Below are positions 26,025 through 33,750 of a stretch of DNA of 58,508 nucleotides, piece after piece; the first letter of the stretch is position 1; each line of letters opens with the position of its first letter. The translations under genes and the position numbers were made by a program. Origin of the DNA: JBGTLU01 sp041743935 (GTDB lineage Bacteria > Bacteroidota > Bacteroidia > Sphingobacteriales > Sphingobacteriaceae); contig JBGTLU010000011.1 in NCBI GenBank assembly GCA_041743935.1, forward strand, positions 1-58,508. Direction: 5' to 3'. The notes beneath the pieces were generated by a model, which searched no databases, was not told the origin of the DNA, and saw only the letters and a list, made by a program, of their open reading frames with translations.

Positions 26025-27035
26025 ATGCAATTGCAAGAGCATGTTTCGTTAAAATACTACAACACCTTTGGGGTAGAAGTTTTTGCACGTTATTTTGTTG
26101 AAATTAATACAGAGCAAGACATTGTTGATTTACTGAACGATGATTTTTTACGATCCTTGCCTAGATTTATTTTGGGCGGAGGTAGCAATGTGTTGTTTAC
26201 CAAAGACTTCAATGGTCTTATAATTAAAATCAATATTAAAGGAATCCGAACTGTAGAACAAAAAAATCATTTTTGGTTAGATGTAGGAGCCGGAGAAGTA
26301 TGGAACGATTTTGTACTATTTTGTGTAGAAAATGGGTATAACGGAGTAGAAAACTTAACTTTAATACCCGGCTCTGTTGGAGCATCACCAGTACAAAATA
26401 TTGGAGCATATGGAGTAGAGTTGCAAGACGTTTTTCATAGTTTGCACGCTTTTGATACTGTGGATCTGGAGTTTAAAGAGTTTACTAAGTATGATTGTGA
26501 GTTTGCATATCGCGATAGTATTTTTAAATCAACACATAAAAACAGATACATCATTACCTCGGTCCGATTTCTTTTAGATAAAACCCCGAAGCTCAATACC
26601 AGTTATGGAGCTATTGAGCAGGAGATACAAAATAAAGGCATTCTGCAGCCAACAATAAAAGATATCAGCAATGCGGTGGCACACATACGGGTATCTAAGT
26701 TGCCAGATCCTACAACGATAGGTAATGCCGGTTCATTTTTCAAGAACCCCATTATTTCCAATGAAACATTTAAGCCTATACAGGATACTTTTCCTCAAAT
26801 AGTTCATTTTCCGGCTGGAGATAAAGTAAAATTAGCAGCAGGTTGGATGATTGAAAATTGTGGTTTTAAAGGTGTTGTTGTAGGTAATACCGGTACCTGG
26901 AAAAACCAAGCTTTGGTACTTGTTAATCATGGTAAAGCTACTGGGTCAGAAATTTATGATTTCTCAGAACAGATAATATTATCTGTACAACACAAGTTTG
27001 GACTAATTCTAGAACGAGAAGTTAATATTCTGTAA
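26025..27035 (+). CDS. murB: UDP-N-acetylmuramate dehydrogenase (MurB, type I)
   Basis: The 336-residue FAD enzyme reduces UDP-GlcNAc enolpyruvate to UDP-MurNAc with NADPH in peptidoglycan synthesis. FAD-binding stretches are RFILGGGSNVLFTKDFNGL and LIPGSVGASPVQNIGAYGVE. YRDSIFK and NAGSFFKNPI contain the tyrosine and catalytic serine, and LAAGWMIENCGFKG follows. The presence of the YRDS loop and the length mark the E. coli-like type I. It is 3 bases after crtZ, and the next gene is separated by a 173-base promoter region. Confidence 0.96.
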   Translation: MQLQEHVSLKYYNTFGVEVFARYFVEINTEQDIVDLLNDDFLRSLPRFILGGGSNVLFTKDFNGLIIKINIKGIRTVEQKNHFWLDVGAGEVWNDFVLFCVENGYNGVENLTLIPGSVGASPVQNIGAYGVELQDVFHSLHAFDTVDLEFKEFTKYDCEFAYRDSIFKSTHKNRYIITSVRFLLDKTPKLNTSYGAIEQEIQNKGILQPTIKDISNAVAHIRVSKLPDPTTIGNAGSFFKNPIISNETFKPIQDTFPQIVHFPAGDKVKLAAGWMIENCGFKGVVVGNTGTWKNQALVLVNHGKATGSEIYDFSEQIILSVQHKFGLILEREVNIL

Positions 27036-27037
27036 AT

Positions 27038-27119
27038 TTTGTTTAAACTTTAAGCTCAAAAAACGCCATTTCTGGCAAGTTTGTGTAACAAATATATAGC
27101 ATTTCATTATTTTGTTTAA
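27038..27119 (+). promoter_or_regulatory. Three repeated TTTGTkTAA sites upstream of the ECF sigma factor
   Basis: TTTGTTTAA (27038-27046), TTTGTGTAA (27080-27088) and TTTGTTTAA (27111-27119) lie in the same orientation with offsets of 42 and 31 bases, close to 4 and 3 helical turns. A fourth copy in the opposite orientation (TTAAACAAA, 27200-27208) abuts the start codon. The spacing on one DNA face suggests a multimeric regulator such as the nearby CarH-type protein. The TTTG part may also reflect -7-like sequence. Confidence 0.4.
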
Positions 27120-27170
27120 TAAAAACATGAAAATGATTGACAAAGTGTTGCAACATATATTTTTTACCTT

Positions 27171-27178
27171 TATATTTG
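27171..27178 (+). promoter_or_regulatory. Promoter -7 box for the ECF sigma factor
   Basis: TATATTTG matches TAnnTTTG, with a TTG at 27148-27150, 20 bases upstream, as a -33 element. Transcription would start near 27184, leaving a 25-base leader. Confidence 0.55.
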
Positions 27179-27208
27179 TTCATTATTTAACAATTAAAGT
27201 TAAACAAA

Positions 27209-27748
27209 ATGACAAAGATAGAATTCAACACCTTGGTTCTTAACCAAGCAAGCTCATTAAAAATGTATGCTTTACATTTCACTAGAGATTTAGATGATGC
27301 CAATGATTTGGTTCAAGATACCATGTTGAAGGCTATCACCTATTACACTAAATTTAGAGAAGGAACCAACTTAAAAGGTTGGTTATACACTATCATGAAA
27401 AACACGTTCATAAATAATTATCGACGTGTAGTTAAAATAAATTCAGTAGTTACTAAACAAGAAGAAATTCCTTACTCTAACTTATTGTTTAGTTCATCTA
27501 ACAATGGTTCAGAGGGTAAATTTATTTTAGAAGACATTTCAAAAGCGTTAAAAAATCTACCAGACGAATACTATGTTCCTTTTACCATGTATTTTGAAGG
27601 GCATAAATACCACGAAATTGCTGAACATCTAGATATCCCGATTGGTACGGTAAAAACAAGAATACACGTTGCTCGAAAAATGCTGAAAAAGCAATTGAGA
27701 GATTACGATAGAGGCTTGACTAATAACAAGCTCGAAGAAGCTGCATAA
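27209..27748 (+). CDS. RNA polymerase sigma factor, ECF (sigma-70 family)
   Basis: The 179-residue two-domain sigma factor has region 2 with DLDDANDLVQDTMLKAITYY and NLKGWLYTIMKNTFINNYRR (residues about 23-70), and region 4 with LPDEYYVPFTMYFEGHKYHE then DIPIGTVKTRIHVARKMLKK (about 115-165). In many Bacteroidota a sigma factor of this kind lies in carotenoid clusters with a MerR-type regulator. Here crtI and crtB lie 1-2.5 kb downstream. No anti-sigma gene is adjacent, so control is probably transcriptional, through the repeated TTTGTkTAA sites in its long upstream region. A strong terminator follows. Confidence 0.92.
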   Translation: MTKIEFNTLVLNQASSLKMYALHFTRDLDDANDLVQDTMLKAITYYTKFREGTNLKGWLYTIMKNTFINNYRRVVKINSVVTKQEEIPYSNLLFSSSNNGSEGKFILEDISKALKNLPDEYYVPFTMYFEGHKYHEIAEHLDIPIGTVKTRIHVARKMLKKQLRDYDRGLTNNKLEEAA

Positions 27749-27776
27749 GCGTTTTAGGTTAATTGGTTTAGGTTTG

Positions 27777-27815
27777 AAAGGCTGTCCCTATTGGTTGGGA
27801 CAGCCTTCTTTTTTT
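27777..27815 (+). terminator. Rho-independent terminator after the sigma factor
   Basis: The perfect stem AAGGCTGTCCC / GGGACAGCCTT with an 8-base loop is followed by a run of T, about 30 bases after the stop. It isolates the sigma gene from the following barrel gene. Confidence 0.9.
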
Positions 27816-27879
27816 AATGTCCGTTTGCCGACAACCAATTGATTATTAATTGGATAGTTTTGAATTAAATACTATTCAC

Positions 27880-28734
27880 ATGAAAAAAATTATTTTTATA
27901 TGCATTTTATTGCACTACAGTTTGTTTGTTTTTGCTCAAGACGATACCCAATTGTTTGCACCAACAACCCAAGTAGGTTCTCGCAATTTCGAAATTCAGT
28001 TATTCAATAATCTGTATACCCAAACTCAATTTGCAAACCAAGAAGGGATGAGAATAAATCAAGGATTGCGCTCTACATTTTTTACCACCAGCCTCAATGC
28101 TTTATATGGCATCCGCAATAATTTAAGTATAGGGGTAGATGTGTTGTTTAAATCTACCAAGTTAGGAGATGAAAGTTCATCGGTTTGGGATGTGTTTAGT
28201 TTTATGAATGATGTGAATGCACGTACAGCTGTTTCTGGTCTGGGATTACGGGCTAAATATAATTTCAGTCCGAAATTTGCAGTACAACAAACCATTTATT
28301 TTCCAACTGCGATGGATTTGGATGGCAGCCAAAGTACCAGACCATTTCTAGAATTTCAGGGCTATCAATCTTTCACACAGTTTTTTTATAATAAATCCAT
28401 CAGTTCTACATTTTCATTTTTTGGCGAATTAGATTTGTTATACAGGATACCAAGTAATTTCCGATTACAAAACAGCAGCTTATCTACCCCTTTAAAATTA
28501 TTTTTAAGTATTTATCCAATCTCCAAAACTACCCTTTACACCTTGGCTGAACTAAGCCCAACCTATGGAACCAATATTCAATTAATTGAGTCTTATTATT
28601 ATCAGCAGGGTATCGGATTAAAGTATCAGGTTAGTCAACTATTTGAAGTAGAAACCTTATATACCAAGTTTTTGGTTGGAAAAAATAGTGGTTTGGGCAA
28701 TACTTTTAATGTAGGGTTGAAAATCAGGAAATAG
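27880..28734 (+). CDS. Secreted/outer-membrane beta-barrel protein, unknown function
   Basis: The protein (284 residues from the ATG at 27880) begins with a signal peptide MKKIIFICILLHYSLFVFAQ. The rest is built of alternating hydrophobic strands such as NLSIGVDVLFKS, RAKYNFSPKFAVQQTIYFP and FSFFGELDLLY, ending in FNVGLKIRK. A final residue pattern of this sort is usual for outer-membrane barrels. I chose 27880 rather than 27850 because the signal starts there. It lies between the sigma factor and crtI (convergent with crtI). I do not recognise a specific family, and a link to the carotenoid genes is only positional. Confidence 0.75.
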   Translation: MKKIIFICILLHYSLFVFAQDDTQLFAPTTQVGSRNFEIQLFNNLYTQTQFANQEGMRINQGLRSTFFTTSLNALYGIRNNLSIGVDVLFKSTKLGDESSSVWDVFSFMNDVNARTAVSGLGLRAKYNFSPKFAVQQTIYFPTAMDLDGSQSTRPFLEFQGYQSFTQFFYNKSISSTFSFFGELDLLYRIPSNFRLQNSSLSTPLKLFLSIYPISKTTLYTLAELSPTYGTNIQLIESYYYQQGIGLKYQVSQLFEVETLYTKFLVGKNSGLGNTFNVGLKIRK

Positions 28735-28760
28735 TACAAATTTCCCCTCTAATTACCCCT

Positions 28761-28775
28761 CCTCTCGCGATGACG
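28761..28775. repeat. Fragment of a GTCAT-GCGAG type palindromic repeat
   Basis: CCTCTCGCGATGACG reads on the other strand as CGTCATCGCGAGAGG, similar to the start of the CGTCATTGCGAGG repeats that are common between Bacteroidota genes. It lies in the 68-base gap between two convergent genes. It is too short for certainty. Confidence 0.35.
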
Positions 28776-28802
28776 CCATAATTTTTAATTCTCAATTCAT
28801 AT

Positions 28803-30281
28803 TTAATTATTCTTTAGCACCTTCAATAACTCCTTTGCGGCTACTTGCCCCGAAATAATGGATGGTGGAACTCCGGGCCCAGGAGTGGTAAGTTGACCAG
28901 CAAAAAACATGTTATCTATCTTTCTAGCTTTTATTTTAGGTTTCAAAAAAGCAGTCTGCAATAAAGTGTTAGCTAAGCCATAAGCATTGCCTTTATACGA
29001 GTGATAATCGTCAGTAAAATCTTGCATGGCATAACTTCTTTTCACCATCTCATGCCCTCTAATTTTTTGCCCTACCAGATTTTCTAATCTATCCAATACC
29101 ATGTGGTAATATCTTTCTCTGAGTTCTTCGGTATCCTGTAAGCCGGGCGCCAACGGAATCAGAATAAATAGATTTTCTTTTCCTTCTGGTGCAACCTTGG
29201 GGTCGGTTTTAGATGTACACGATACATAAAATAAAGGTTTACTTGGCCAAGCGGGTTCGGTATAAATCTCGTGGGCATGTTTTTCAAAATCAGCATCAAA
29301 AAATAAATTATGATGTTTTATGCCATCTATCTTTTTATCCAAACCAATATAAAATAGCAAGCTGGAAGGGGAGAGAGTTCTACTTTCCCAATATTTTTGG
29401 TCGTAATTCCGATATTCTTTTGGGAGAATTTTTTGCTCGGTATGTTCATAATCACTTCCGGCAATTACGGCATCCACCGGGTATTCTCCTTTGGTAGTAA
29501 TAATACTTTTTACTTTTTTTTGTTGGATGTTGATGCCGGTAACTTCTTCATTCAAATGAAAAACAACCCCTTGGTCGGTACAGATTTTGGTCATGGCTTT
29601 CACAATTTCATGCATACCATGCATGGGATACCAAGTTCCAAGAGCTAAATCGGCATAATTCATTAGACTATACAAAGCAGGAGTATTTTGTGGGGTAGCT
29701 CCCAGAAAAAGCACCGGAAATTCCAACAACTTTTGCAATCTTTCATTTTTAAACAAACTGCGCACATGTGCACGCATATTTTGGAATAATTGAAGATTTA
29801 TTCCTTGCGATACTATTCTGAAATCAAAAAACTCGGTAATGCTGTGCGAAGGTTTATGCACAAATTCGTTCATCCCTACCTCATATTTATATTTTGCTTG
29901 AGCCAAAAATTTTCGAAGGTTTTTGCTGCTACCAGGCTCTAATTGCTCGAAAAGTTGTTCTAAAGCAGGCATGGATGCAGGTACATCCATTTCATCATTC
30001 TTCCCAAAATAAATCCGATACGAGGGGTCTAATCTTTTCAGTTCGTAAAAATCTGAAGTGGTTTTACCAAATTGTTGGTAGAAATTTTCGAAAACTTCTG
30101 GCATCCAATACCAACTTGGTCCCATATCAAACCTAAAACCATCTTTTTCCCACATTCTGGCTCTACCACCGGTTTGCTCATTCTTTTCATAAACGTTTAC
30201 TAGGTAGCCATTCTTTGCTAATGTAGCAGCTGCGGCCAAGGAAGCAAACCCCGAACCAATGATGGCAATGTTTTTTTGCAT
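28803..30281 (-). CDS. crtI: Phytoene desaturase (CrtI-type carotenoid desaturase)
   Basis: The 492-residue FAD enzyme inserts double bonds into phytoene to give lycopene or a shorter product. It starts (ATG 30281) with the dinucleotide-binding IAIIGSGFASLAAAATLAKN, then VYEKNEQTGGRARMWEKDGF and FDMGPSWYWMP. The C-terminal signature is FFAGQLTTPGPGVPPSIISG. An upstream TTG at 30290 would add three residues only. It is divergent from crtB with about 100 bases between the starts, a shared control region containing TTTGTTTA. The lycopene cyclase is not in this window. Confidence 0.95.
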   Translation of the reverse strand: MQKNIAIIGSGFASLAAAATLAKNGYLVNVYEKNEQTGGRARMWEKDGFRFDMGPSWYWMPEVFENFYQQFGKTTSDFYELKRLDPSYRIYFGKNDEMDVPASMPALEQLFEQLEPGSSKNLRKFLAQAKYKYEVGMNEFVHKPSHSITEFFDFRIVSQGINLQLFQNMRAHVRSLFKNERLQKLLEFPVLFLGATPQNTPALYSLMNYADLALGTWYPMHGMHEIVKAMTKICTDQGVVFHLNEEVTGINIQQKKVKSIITTKGEYPVDAVIAGSDYEHTEQKILPKEYRNYDQKYWESRTLSPSSLLFYIGLDKKIDGIKHHNLFFDADFEKHAHEIYTEPAWPSKPLFYVSCTSKTDPKVAPEGKENLFILIPLAPGLQDTEELRERYYHMVLDRLENLVGQKIRGHEMVKRSYAMQDFTDDYHSYKGNAYGLANTLLQTAFLKPKIKARKIDNMFFAGQLTTPGPGVPPSIISGQVAAKELLKVLKNN

Positions 30282-30331
30282 ACGACCCAAAACTATGAAT
30301 TATTGAACTACGTTATATAAGACAATCATCA

Positions 30332-30340
30332 ATAAACAAA
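30332..30340 (-). promoter_or_regulatory. TTTGTTTAT site in the crtI/crtB divergent region
   Basis: On the minus strand the sequence reads TTTGTTTAT, one base off the repeated site upstream of the sigma factor, and it follows AATAC to form a -7-like TACTTTG for crtI. A regulator bound here would block both crtI and crtB. The overlap with promoter sequence means that the resemblance could be incidental. Confidence 0.35.
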
Positions 30341-30347
30341 GTATTGT

Positions 30348-30355
30348 TACTTTTG
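30348..30355 (+). promoter_or_regulatory. Promoter -7 box for crtB
   Basis: TACTTTTG matches TAnnTTTG. With transcription starting near 30361, the ATG at 30386 has a 25-base leader. This argues against the TTG at 30344 as the start. Confidence 0.5.
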
Positions 30356-30385
30356 ATTTCGATAATGAATCAAAAAATAGATTTT

Positions 30386-31219
30386 ATGGACTTATATACT
30401 GCCACTTGTTTGGAGTGCAGTAAGCTTATAACCCAACGATATAGTACTTCTTTTAGCTTAGGAATCAGGGCTTTCGATAAAAAATTCAGAGCACCCATCT
30501 ATGCAATTTATGGCTTTGTTAGGTATGCCGATGAAATTGTGGATACGTTCCACGATAAAGATAAAGCAACCCTCATTGCCAGATTTAGGGCAGAAACTTT
30601 TACGGCTATCGAAGAAAAAATCAGTTTAAATCCGGTACTACACTCTTTTCAGGTGGTGGTGCACGAACACAACATGGATCATCATTTGATAGATGCATTT
30701 CTACGAAGCATGGAGATGGATTTAGATAAAAGCAAATACGATGACTCTACCTACATAGAATATATTTATGGCTCTGCCGAAGTGGTTGGATTAATGTGTT
30801 TGGCCGTATTCTGCGGACGGAATAAACAACAATACGAAGCTTTAGTGCTTACTGCCCGAAGTTTGGGTGCAGCTTTCCAAAAAGTCAACTTCTTACGAGA
30901 TATTAAGTCTGATTTTGAAGAGCGTGGCAGAACCTATTTCCCCGAAGTTGATTTCAATAATTTCTCTGAAGCAGATAAAGAATTAATAGAACAGGATATC
31001 CAAAAAGATTTTGACCATGCCTTAGAAGGTATAAAACAATTACCAGTTGGCTCTAAACTAGGAGTGTATATCGCTTACCGATATTACTTGCAACTCTTTA
31101 AGAAAATAAAAAACACGCCGGCAGAAACCGTTGCAGATAAACGCATAAGAGTACCCGATAGCCTAAAAATGTGGTTATTTGCCAAAGCAATCGTCAGAAA
31201 TAAATTAAATTATATCTAG
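30386..31219 (+). CDS. crtB: Phytoene synthase
   Basis: The 277-residue prenyl-condensing enzyme joins two geranylgeranyl diphosphates to phytoene. It has RYSTSFSLGIRAF near the N-terminus, the first aspartate motif in GFVRYADEIVDTF, the second in QKVNFLRDIKSDFEERGRTY followed by FPEVDF, and YGSAEVVGLMCLAVF between them. The ATG at 30386 gives MDLYTATCLECS. An ATG at 30365 would add seven residues but leaves almost no leader after the -7 box. The stop TAG overlaps the GTG of the next gene by one base. Confidence 0.93.
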   Translation: MDLYTATCLECSKLITQRYSTSFSLGIRAFDKKFRAPIYAIYGFVRYADEIVDTFHDKDKATLIARFRAETFTAIEEKISLNPVLHSFQVVVHEHNMDHHLIDAFLRSMEMDLDKSKYDDSTYIEYIYGSAEVVGLMCLAVFCGRNKQQYEALVLTARSLGAAFQKVNFLRDIKSDFEERGRTYFPEVDFNNFSEADKELIEQDIQKDFDHALEGIKQLPVGSKLGVYIAYRYYLQLFKKIKNTPAETVADKRIRVPDSLKMWLFAKAIVRNKLNYI

Positions 31220-31749
31220 TGAAGTATATTCTTTTTCTTTTTTTATTTGTTTGGATGACTGGCGGTGTAAAAGCATCTGGCACACCAGATATAAAGTCAA
31301 TTAAATTGGCCTTGGAATTAGGGGTAGAATCTTCCAAAACCACCGATTCAATTTATAAAGTTTTGAGCGCTTACCAATCTGCCGATCCATTAATTATAGC
31401 CTTTACCGGTACCGCCGAAGCACTAAAAGCGAAACATGCTTGGAACCCTTATAATAAACTGCGCTTTATCATGAAAGCAAGTAAAACCATGCGTAAAGCA
31501 GTAGATGGCGATCCTTCGAATGTAGATATTAGATTCATGCGTTTTTCTATCCAACATTTTACTCCAGTATTTTTGGGTTATAGTAAGGAGTTGGATGAGG
31601 ATAGAAAATTTCTGGTGCAAAGCATTTCTAAAAAGCAATATGGCACATTTGATAATGCAATGGTACAAAAGGTGCTTACCTTCTTAATAGATTCGCAGCG
31701 TTGCACCCCTGAGGAGTTGGTCATACTCCGTAAGCAAAAAATTTCCTGA
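31219..31749 (+). CDS. Conserved secreted protein of carotenoid gene clusters, unknown function
   Basis: The 176-residue protein starts with GTG overlapping the crtB stop (TAGTG). Its N-terminus is a signal peptide (about 1-19, LFLFVWMTGGVKAS). The mature part is helical and contains AYQSADPLIIAFTGTAEALK and KHAWNPYNKLRFIMKASKTM, which look like a conserved surface, then VDIRFMRFSIQHFTP. I recognise it only as a recurrent companion of crtB in Bacteroidota. Translational coupling with crtB suggests a role in carotenoid making or placement in the envelope. Confidence 0.75.
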   Translation: MKYILFLFLFVWMTGGVKASGTPDIKSIKLALELGVESSKTTDSIYKVLSAYQSADPLIIAFTGTAEALKAKHAWNPYNKLRFIMKASKTMRKAVDGDPSNVDIRFMRFSIQHFTPVFLGYSKELDEDRKFLVQSISKKQYGTFDNAMVQKVLTFLIDSQRCTPEELVILRKQKIS

Positions 31750-31752
31750 TGC

Positions 31753-31986
31753 ATGGAAGAAATTCCGATTTATACTACTTCTCAATTAGCACTACGTAAT
31801 GGGCAAGACCGTCCAGAAATTTGGGTTGCCTATCGCGGCATTATTTACGATGTTAGCCAAAGTAGGTTATGGCTCAAAGGCATGCACTACGAGCATTGGG
31901 CCGGTCAGGATTTAACCGATGAACTTGCCGATGCACCACACACCGAGGAGGTTTTTGCACGGTTTGCTATAGTGGGTAAGTTGTAG
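31753..31986 (+). CDS. Cytochrome b5-like heme/steroid-binding domain protein
   Basis: The 77-residue protein matches the small cytochrome b5-like (Dap1/MAPR-type) domain: YTTSQLALRNGQDRPEIWVA, YRGIIYDVSQSRLW, GMHYEHWAGQDLTDELADAP and a final FAIVGKL. The paired histidines of true b5 are replaced by the tyrosine-containing pattern of MAPR-type proteins. It starts 3 bases after the unknown crt-cluster protein and closes the crtB operon. An electron-carrier or carotenoid/heme-binding role with the hydroxylase is possible but not shown. Confidence 0.8.
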   Translation: MEEIPIYTTSQLALRNGQDRPEIWVAYRGIIYDVSQSRLWLKGMHYEHWAGQDLTDELADAPHTEEVFARFAIVGKL

Positions 31987-31999
31987 TCGTTTATAATTT

Positions 32000-32037
32000 G
32001 TCACCGCTAGGAGTAAAACGACGAAGCGATTGCTGAC
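32000..32037. repeat. Degenerate GTCATTGCGAGGA-type palindromic repeat
   Basis: The segment opens GTCACCGCTAGGAG and continues ACGACGAAGCGATTGCTGAC, close to the GTCATTGCGAGGA...CGAAGCAATC repeats of many Bacteroidota, with GTCA/TGAC ends. It lies 14 bases after the cytochrome b5-like gene, a usual place for such elements. Confidence 0.5.
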
Positions 32038-32182
32038 AAATGGTCGCATTGCATGCCAATTAGCCAACTTTCTGTCCACAAATCAAAAAAGCTTGTTTTT
32101 TTATTTGGGATTTTTTAAATTTAAATCTCAAAATTTAATAATTTATTAATGTAAATTATACTGAAGTAAATAATAGCTATTT

Positions 32183-32190
32183 TACTTTTG
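32183..32190 (+). promoter_or_regulatory. Promoter -7 box for the T9SS cargo gene
   Basis: TACTTTTG matches TAnnTTTG, 24 bases before the ATG. The 150 bases upstream are very AT-rich with no other gene signal. Confidence 0.5.
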
Positions 32191-32213
32191 TTCAATCTTA
32201 AAACATAACGCTT

Positions 32214-33494
32214 ATGAAAAAGATTTACACGCTAGTATTCTTGTTGTTCTTATCATTTAATTTATTCGGACAACTCTCCATTTCAAACTTTAACACAAAC
32301 TTCGTTATTGACTTTACTACAACAGTAGCTGGAGTTAATAATGGGATATACGTAGGAACTGGGTTTACCCCAACTCCTGCTGTTGGACAATTAAATTCCA
32401 ATGCATGGGCAGTTACAGGTTGGTCAAACGGAAATCTTTTATTTGGTGGTACTCAAGAAACAGCCAGCACGGATTACACTAGAGGAACACCAGCAGGTTC
32501 ACCGACAAGTAATGCTGTTACAACTGGTGGCTTTTATGCATTTCTTATTAATAATAACAACACTTTTGGTTTTCAACCCGGTGGTAGTGATTTTGAGCCA
32601 GGTACATTAACATTGCGGATTCAGAACACAACTGGTGGTGAGATAAAAGATTTAGTTATATCCTATAATATTTTTGTAAGAAATGATCAGACAAGGAGTT
32701 CATTAATATCATTTTCTCACTCATCTGATGATGTCACTTATACTCCAATATCTGCATTAGACTTAGCTTCTGGTCTTGCAGCAGATGCTGACGGATTTGT
32801 ATCTAATAGTCGTATGACAACGATAAATAATGTAAATATTCCAAATAATTCTTTTTATTATATACGATGGTCACACACAGCTAATGGTGGTACTGGTTCC
32901 AGAGATGAATTTGCATTAGACGAAATAACAGTAAGTGGAACAGATGTTGCCCTTCCCATCACCCTTACTGAATTTGCTGCTCGTCAGTTAAGTAAAACCA
33001 TCCAATTACGTTGGAGCACTGGTTCGGAGAGCAATACCGATCGTTTTGAGATTTTGCGCTCAGGTAATGATAATAAATTTGAATTGGTAGGCACAGTAGC
33101 AGCAGCAGGCTTTAGCAGCAAACCTTTAGATTATACTTGGGTAGATGAGTTCCCATTATCGGGCTTAAATTATTACAAATTACGTCAAGTAGATTTAGAT
33201 GGTAAAGCAGCAGATTTCGAGCCTATCGTTATAAATGCTGATAATCGCCCATCGGAATTAATAAGCATCACACAAACAGATAATACCTTACAAATAGGCT
33301 ATTATGCCAATCAGGCAGGCGTAACTACTATAGATATTTTCGATTTATCGGGCAGAAAAGTACGTTCTGAAGAAATAAATGTACAACAAGGATTTAATAC
33401 TTTGCAATTAATAGCTAATGATATTTCTACTGGTATGCAGTTCGTTCGCGTTCGTCAAGGAGCAGATCAGTTTGTAAAAAAGTTTGTTAAATAA
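32214..33494 (+). CDS. Secreted protein with type IX secretion C-terminal sorting domain
   Basis: The 426-residue protein has a signal peptide MKKIYTLVFLLFLSFNLFGQ. The N-terminal 230 residues form a strand-rich region without a recognised catalytic motif. A fibronectin-like segment typical of Bacteroidota cargo follows (LPITLTEFAARQLSKTIQLR, RFEILRSGNDNKFELVG, LNYYKLRQVDLDGK). The last 80 residues are a type A sorting domain: TTIDIFDLSGRKV, GFNTLQLIANDISTGMQFVR and the basic end FVKKFVK. It would be exported by the T9SS and anchored or released outside. Its target is unknown. Confidence 0.88.
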   Translation: MKKIYTLVFLLFLSFNLFGQLSISNFNTNFVIDFTTTVAGVNNGIYVGTGFTPTPAVGQLNSNAWAVTGWSNGNLLFGGTQETASTDYTRGTPAGSPTSNAVTTGGFYAFLINNNNTFGFQPGGSDFEPGTLTLRIQNTTGGEIKDLVISYNIFVRNDQTRSSLISFSHSSDDVTYTPISALDLASGLAADADGFVSNSRMTTINNVNIPNNSFYYIRWSHTANGGTGSRDEFALDEITVSGTDVALPITLTEFAARQLSKTIQLRWSTGSESNTDRFEILRSGNDNKFELVGTVAAAGFSSKPLDYTWVDEFPLSGLNYYKLRQVDLDGKAADFEPIVINADNRPSELISITQTDNTLQIGYYANQAGVTTIDIFDLSGRKVRSEEINVQQGFNTLQLIANDISTGMQFVRVRQGADQFVKKFVK

Positions 33495-33526
33495 ATCTGA
33501 TTAATTACATTTCCGGAAGATTAATT

Positions 33527-33558
33527 AAAAACCTCGACATTTATCGTCGGGGTTTTTT
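33527..33558 (+). terminator. Rho-independent terminator after the T9SS cargo gene
   Basis: The stem AAACCTCGAC / GTCGGGGTTT (one G-T pair) with a 7-base loop and a T run lies 33 bases after the stop. Confidence 0.85.
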
Positions 33559-33570
33559 GTTTGGGGGATT

Positions 33571-33596
33571 TGTCATGCTGAGCCTGTCGAAGCATA
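33571..33596 (+). repeat. REP-like palindrome copy 1 (TGTCATGCTGAGC type)
   Basis: The 26-base unit begins TGTCATGCTGAGCCTGTCG and ends AAGCATA. ATGCT and AGCAT form the stem. It is the same unit as copy 3 at 33706 and is related in inverse orientation to copies 2 and 4. Such units are dispersed in Bacteroidota genomes. Confidence 0.85.
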
Positions 33597-33666
33597 ACCT
33601 AGCTTACAGTGAAATAAACATCATTCTGCTCAGTCAAGTAAAAGTTGGAATTTCCTTACTTCCATA

Positions 33667-33692
33667 CACCCTTCGACAAGCTCAGGGTGACA
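33667..33692 (-). repeat. REP-like palindrome copy 2 (inverse orientation)
   Basis: The plus strand reads CACCCTTCGACAAGCTCAGG then GTGACA, the reverse complement of the TGTCACCCTGAGC form of the same repeat. ACCCT and AGGGT pair. It forms an inverted pair with copy 3, 13 bases away. Confidence 0.85.
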
Positions 33693-33705
33693 GGGGGTGG
33701 TGGGT

Positions 33706-33731
33706 TGTCATGCTGAGCCTGTCGAAGCATG
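33706..33731 (+). repeat. REP-like palindrome copy 3
   Basis: It is identical to copy 1 over 25 bases (TGTCATGCTGAGCCTGTCG then AAGCAT). It ends 19 bases before the 3' end of the GIY-YIG gene. Confidence 0.85.
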
Positions 33732-33750
33732 AAGGGGAGTTCTATTACAA

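Noticed and set aside
30344..30385. Upstream TTG/ATG extension of crtB
   Set aside because: The TTG overlaps the -7 box TACTTTTG. Transcription would start after it, and the extra residues have no family support.
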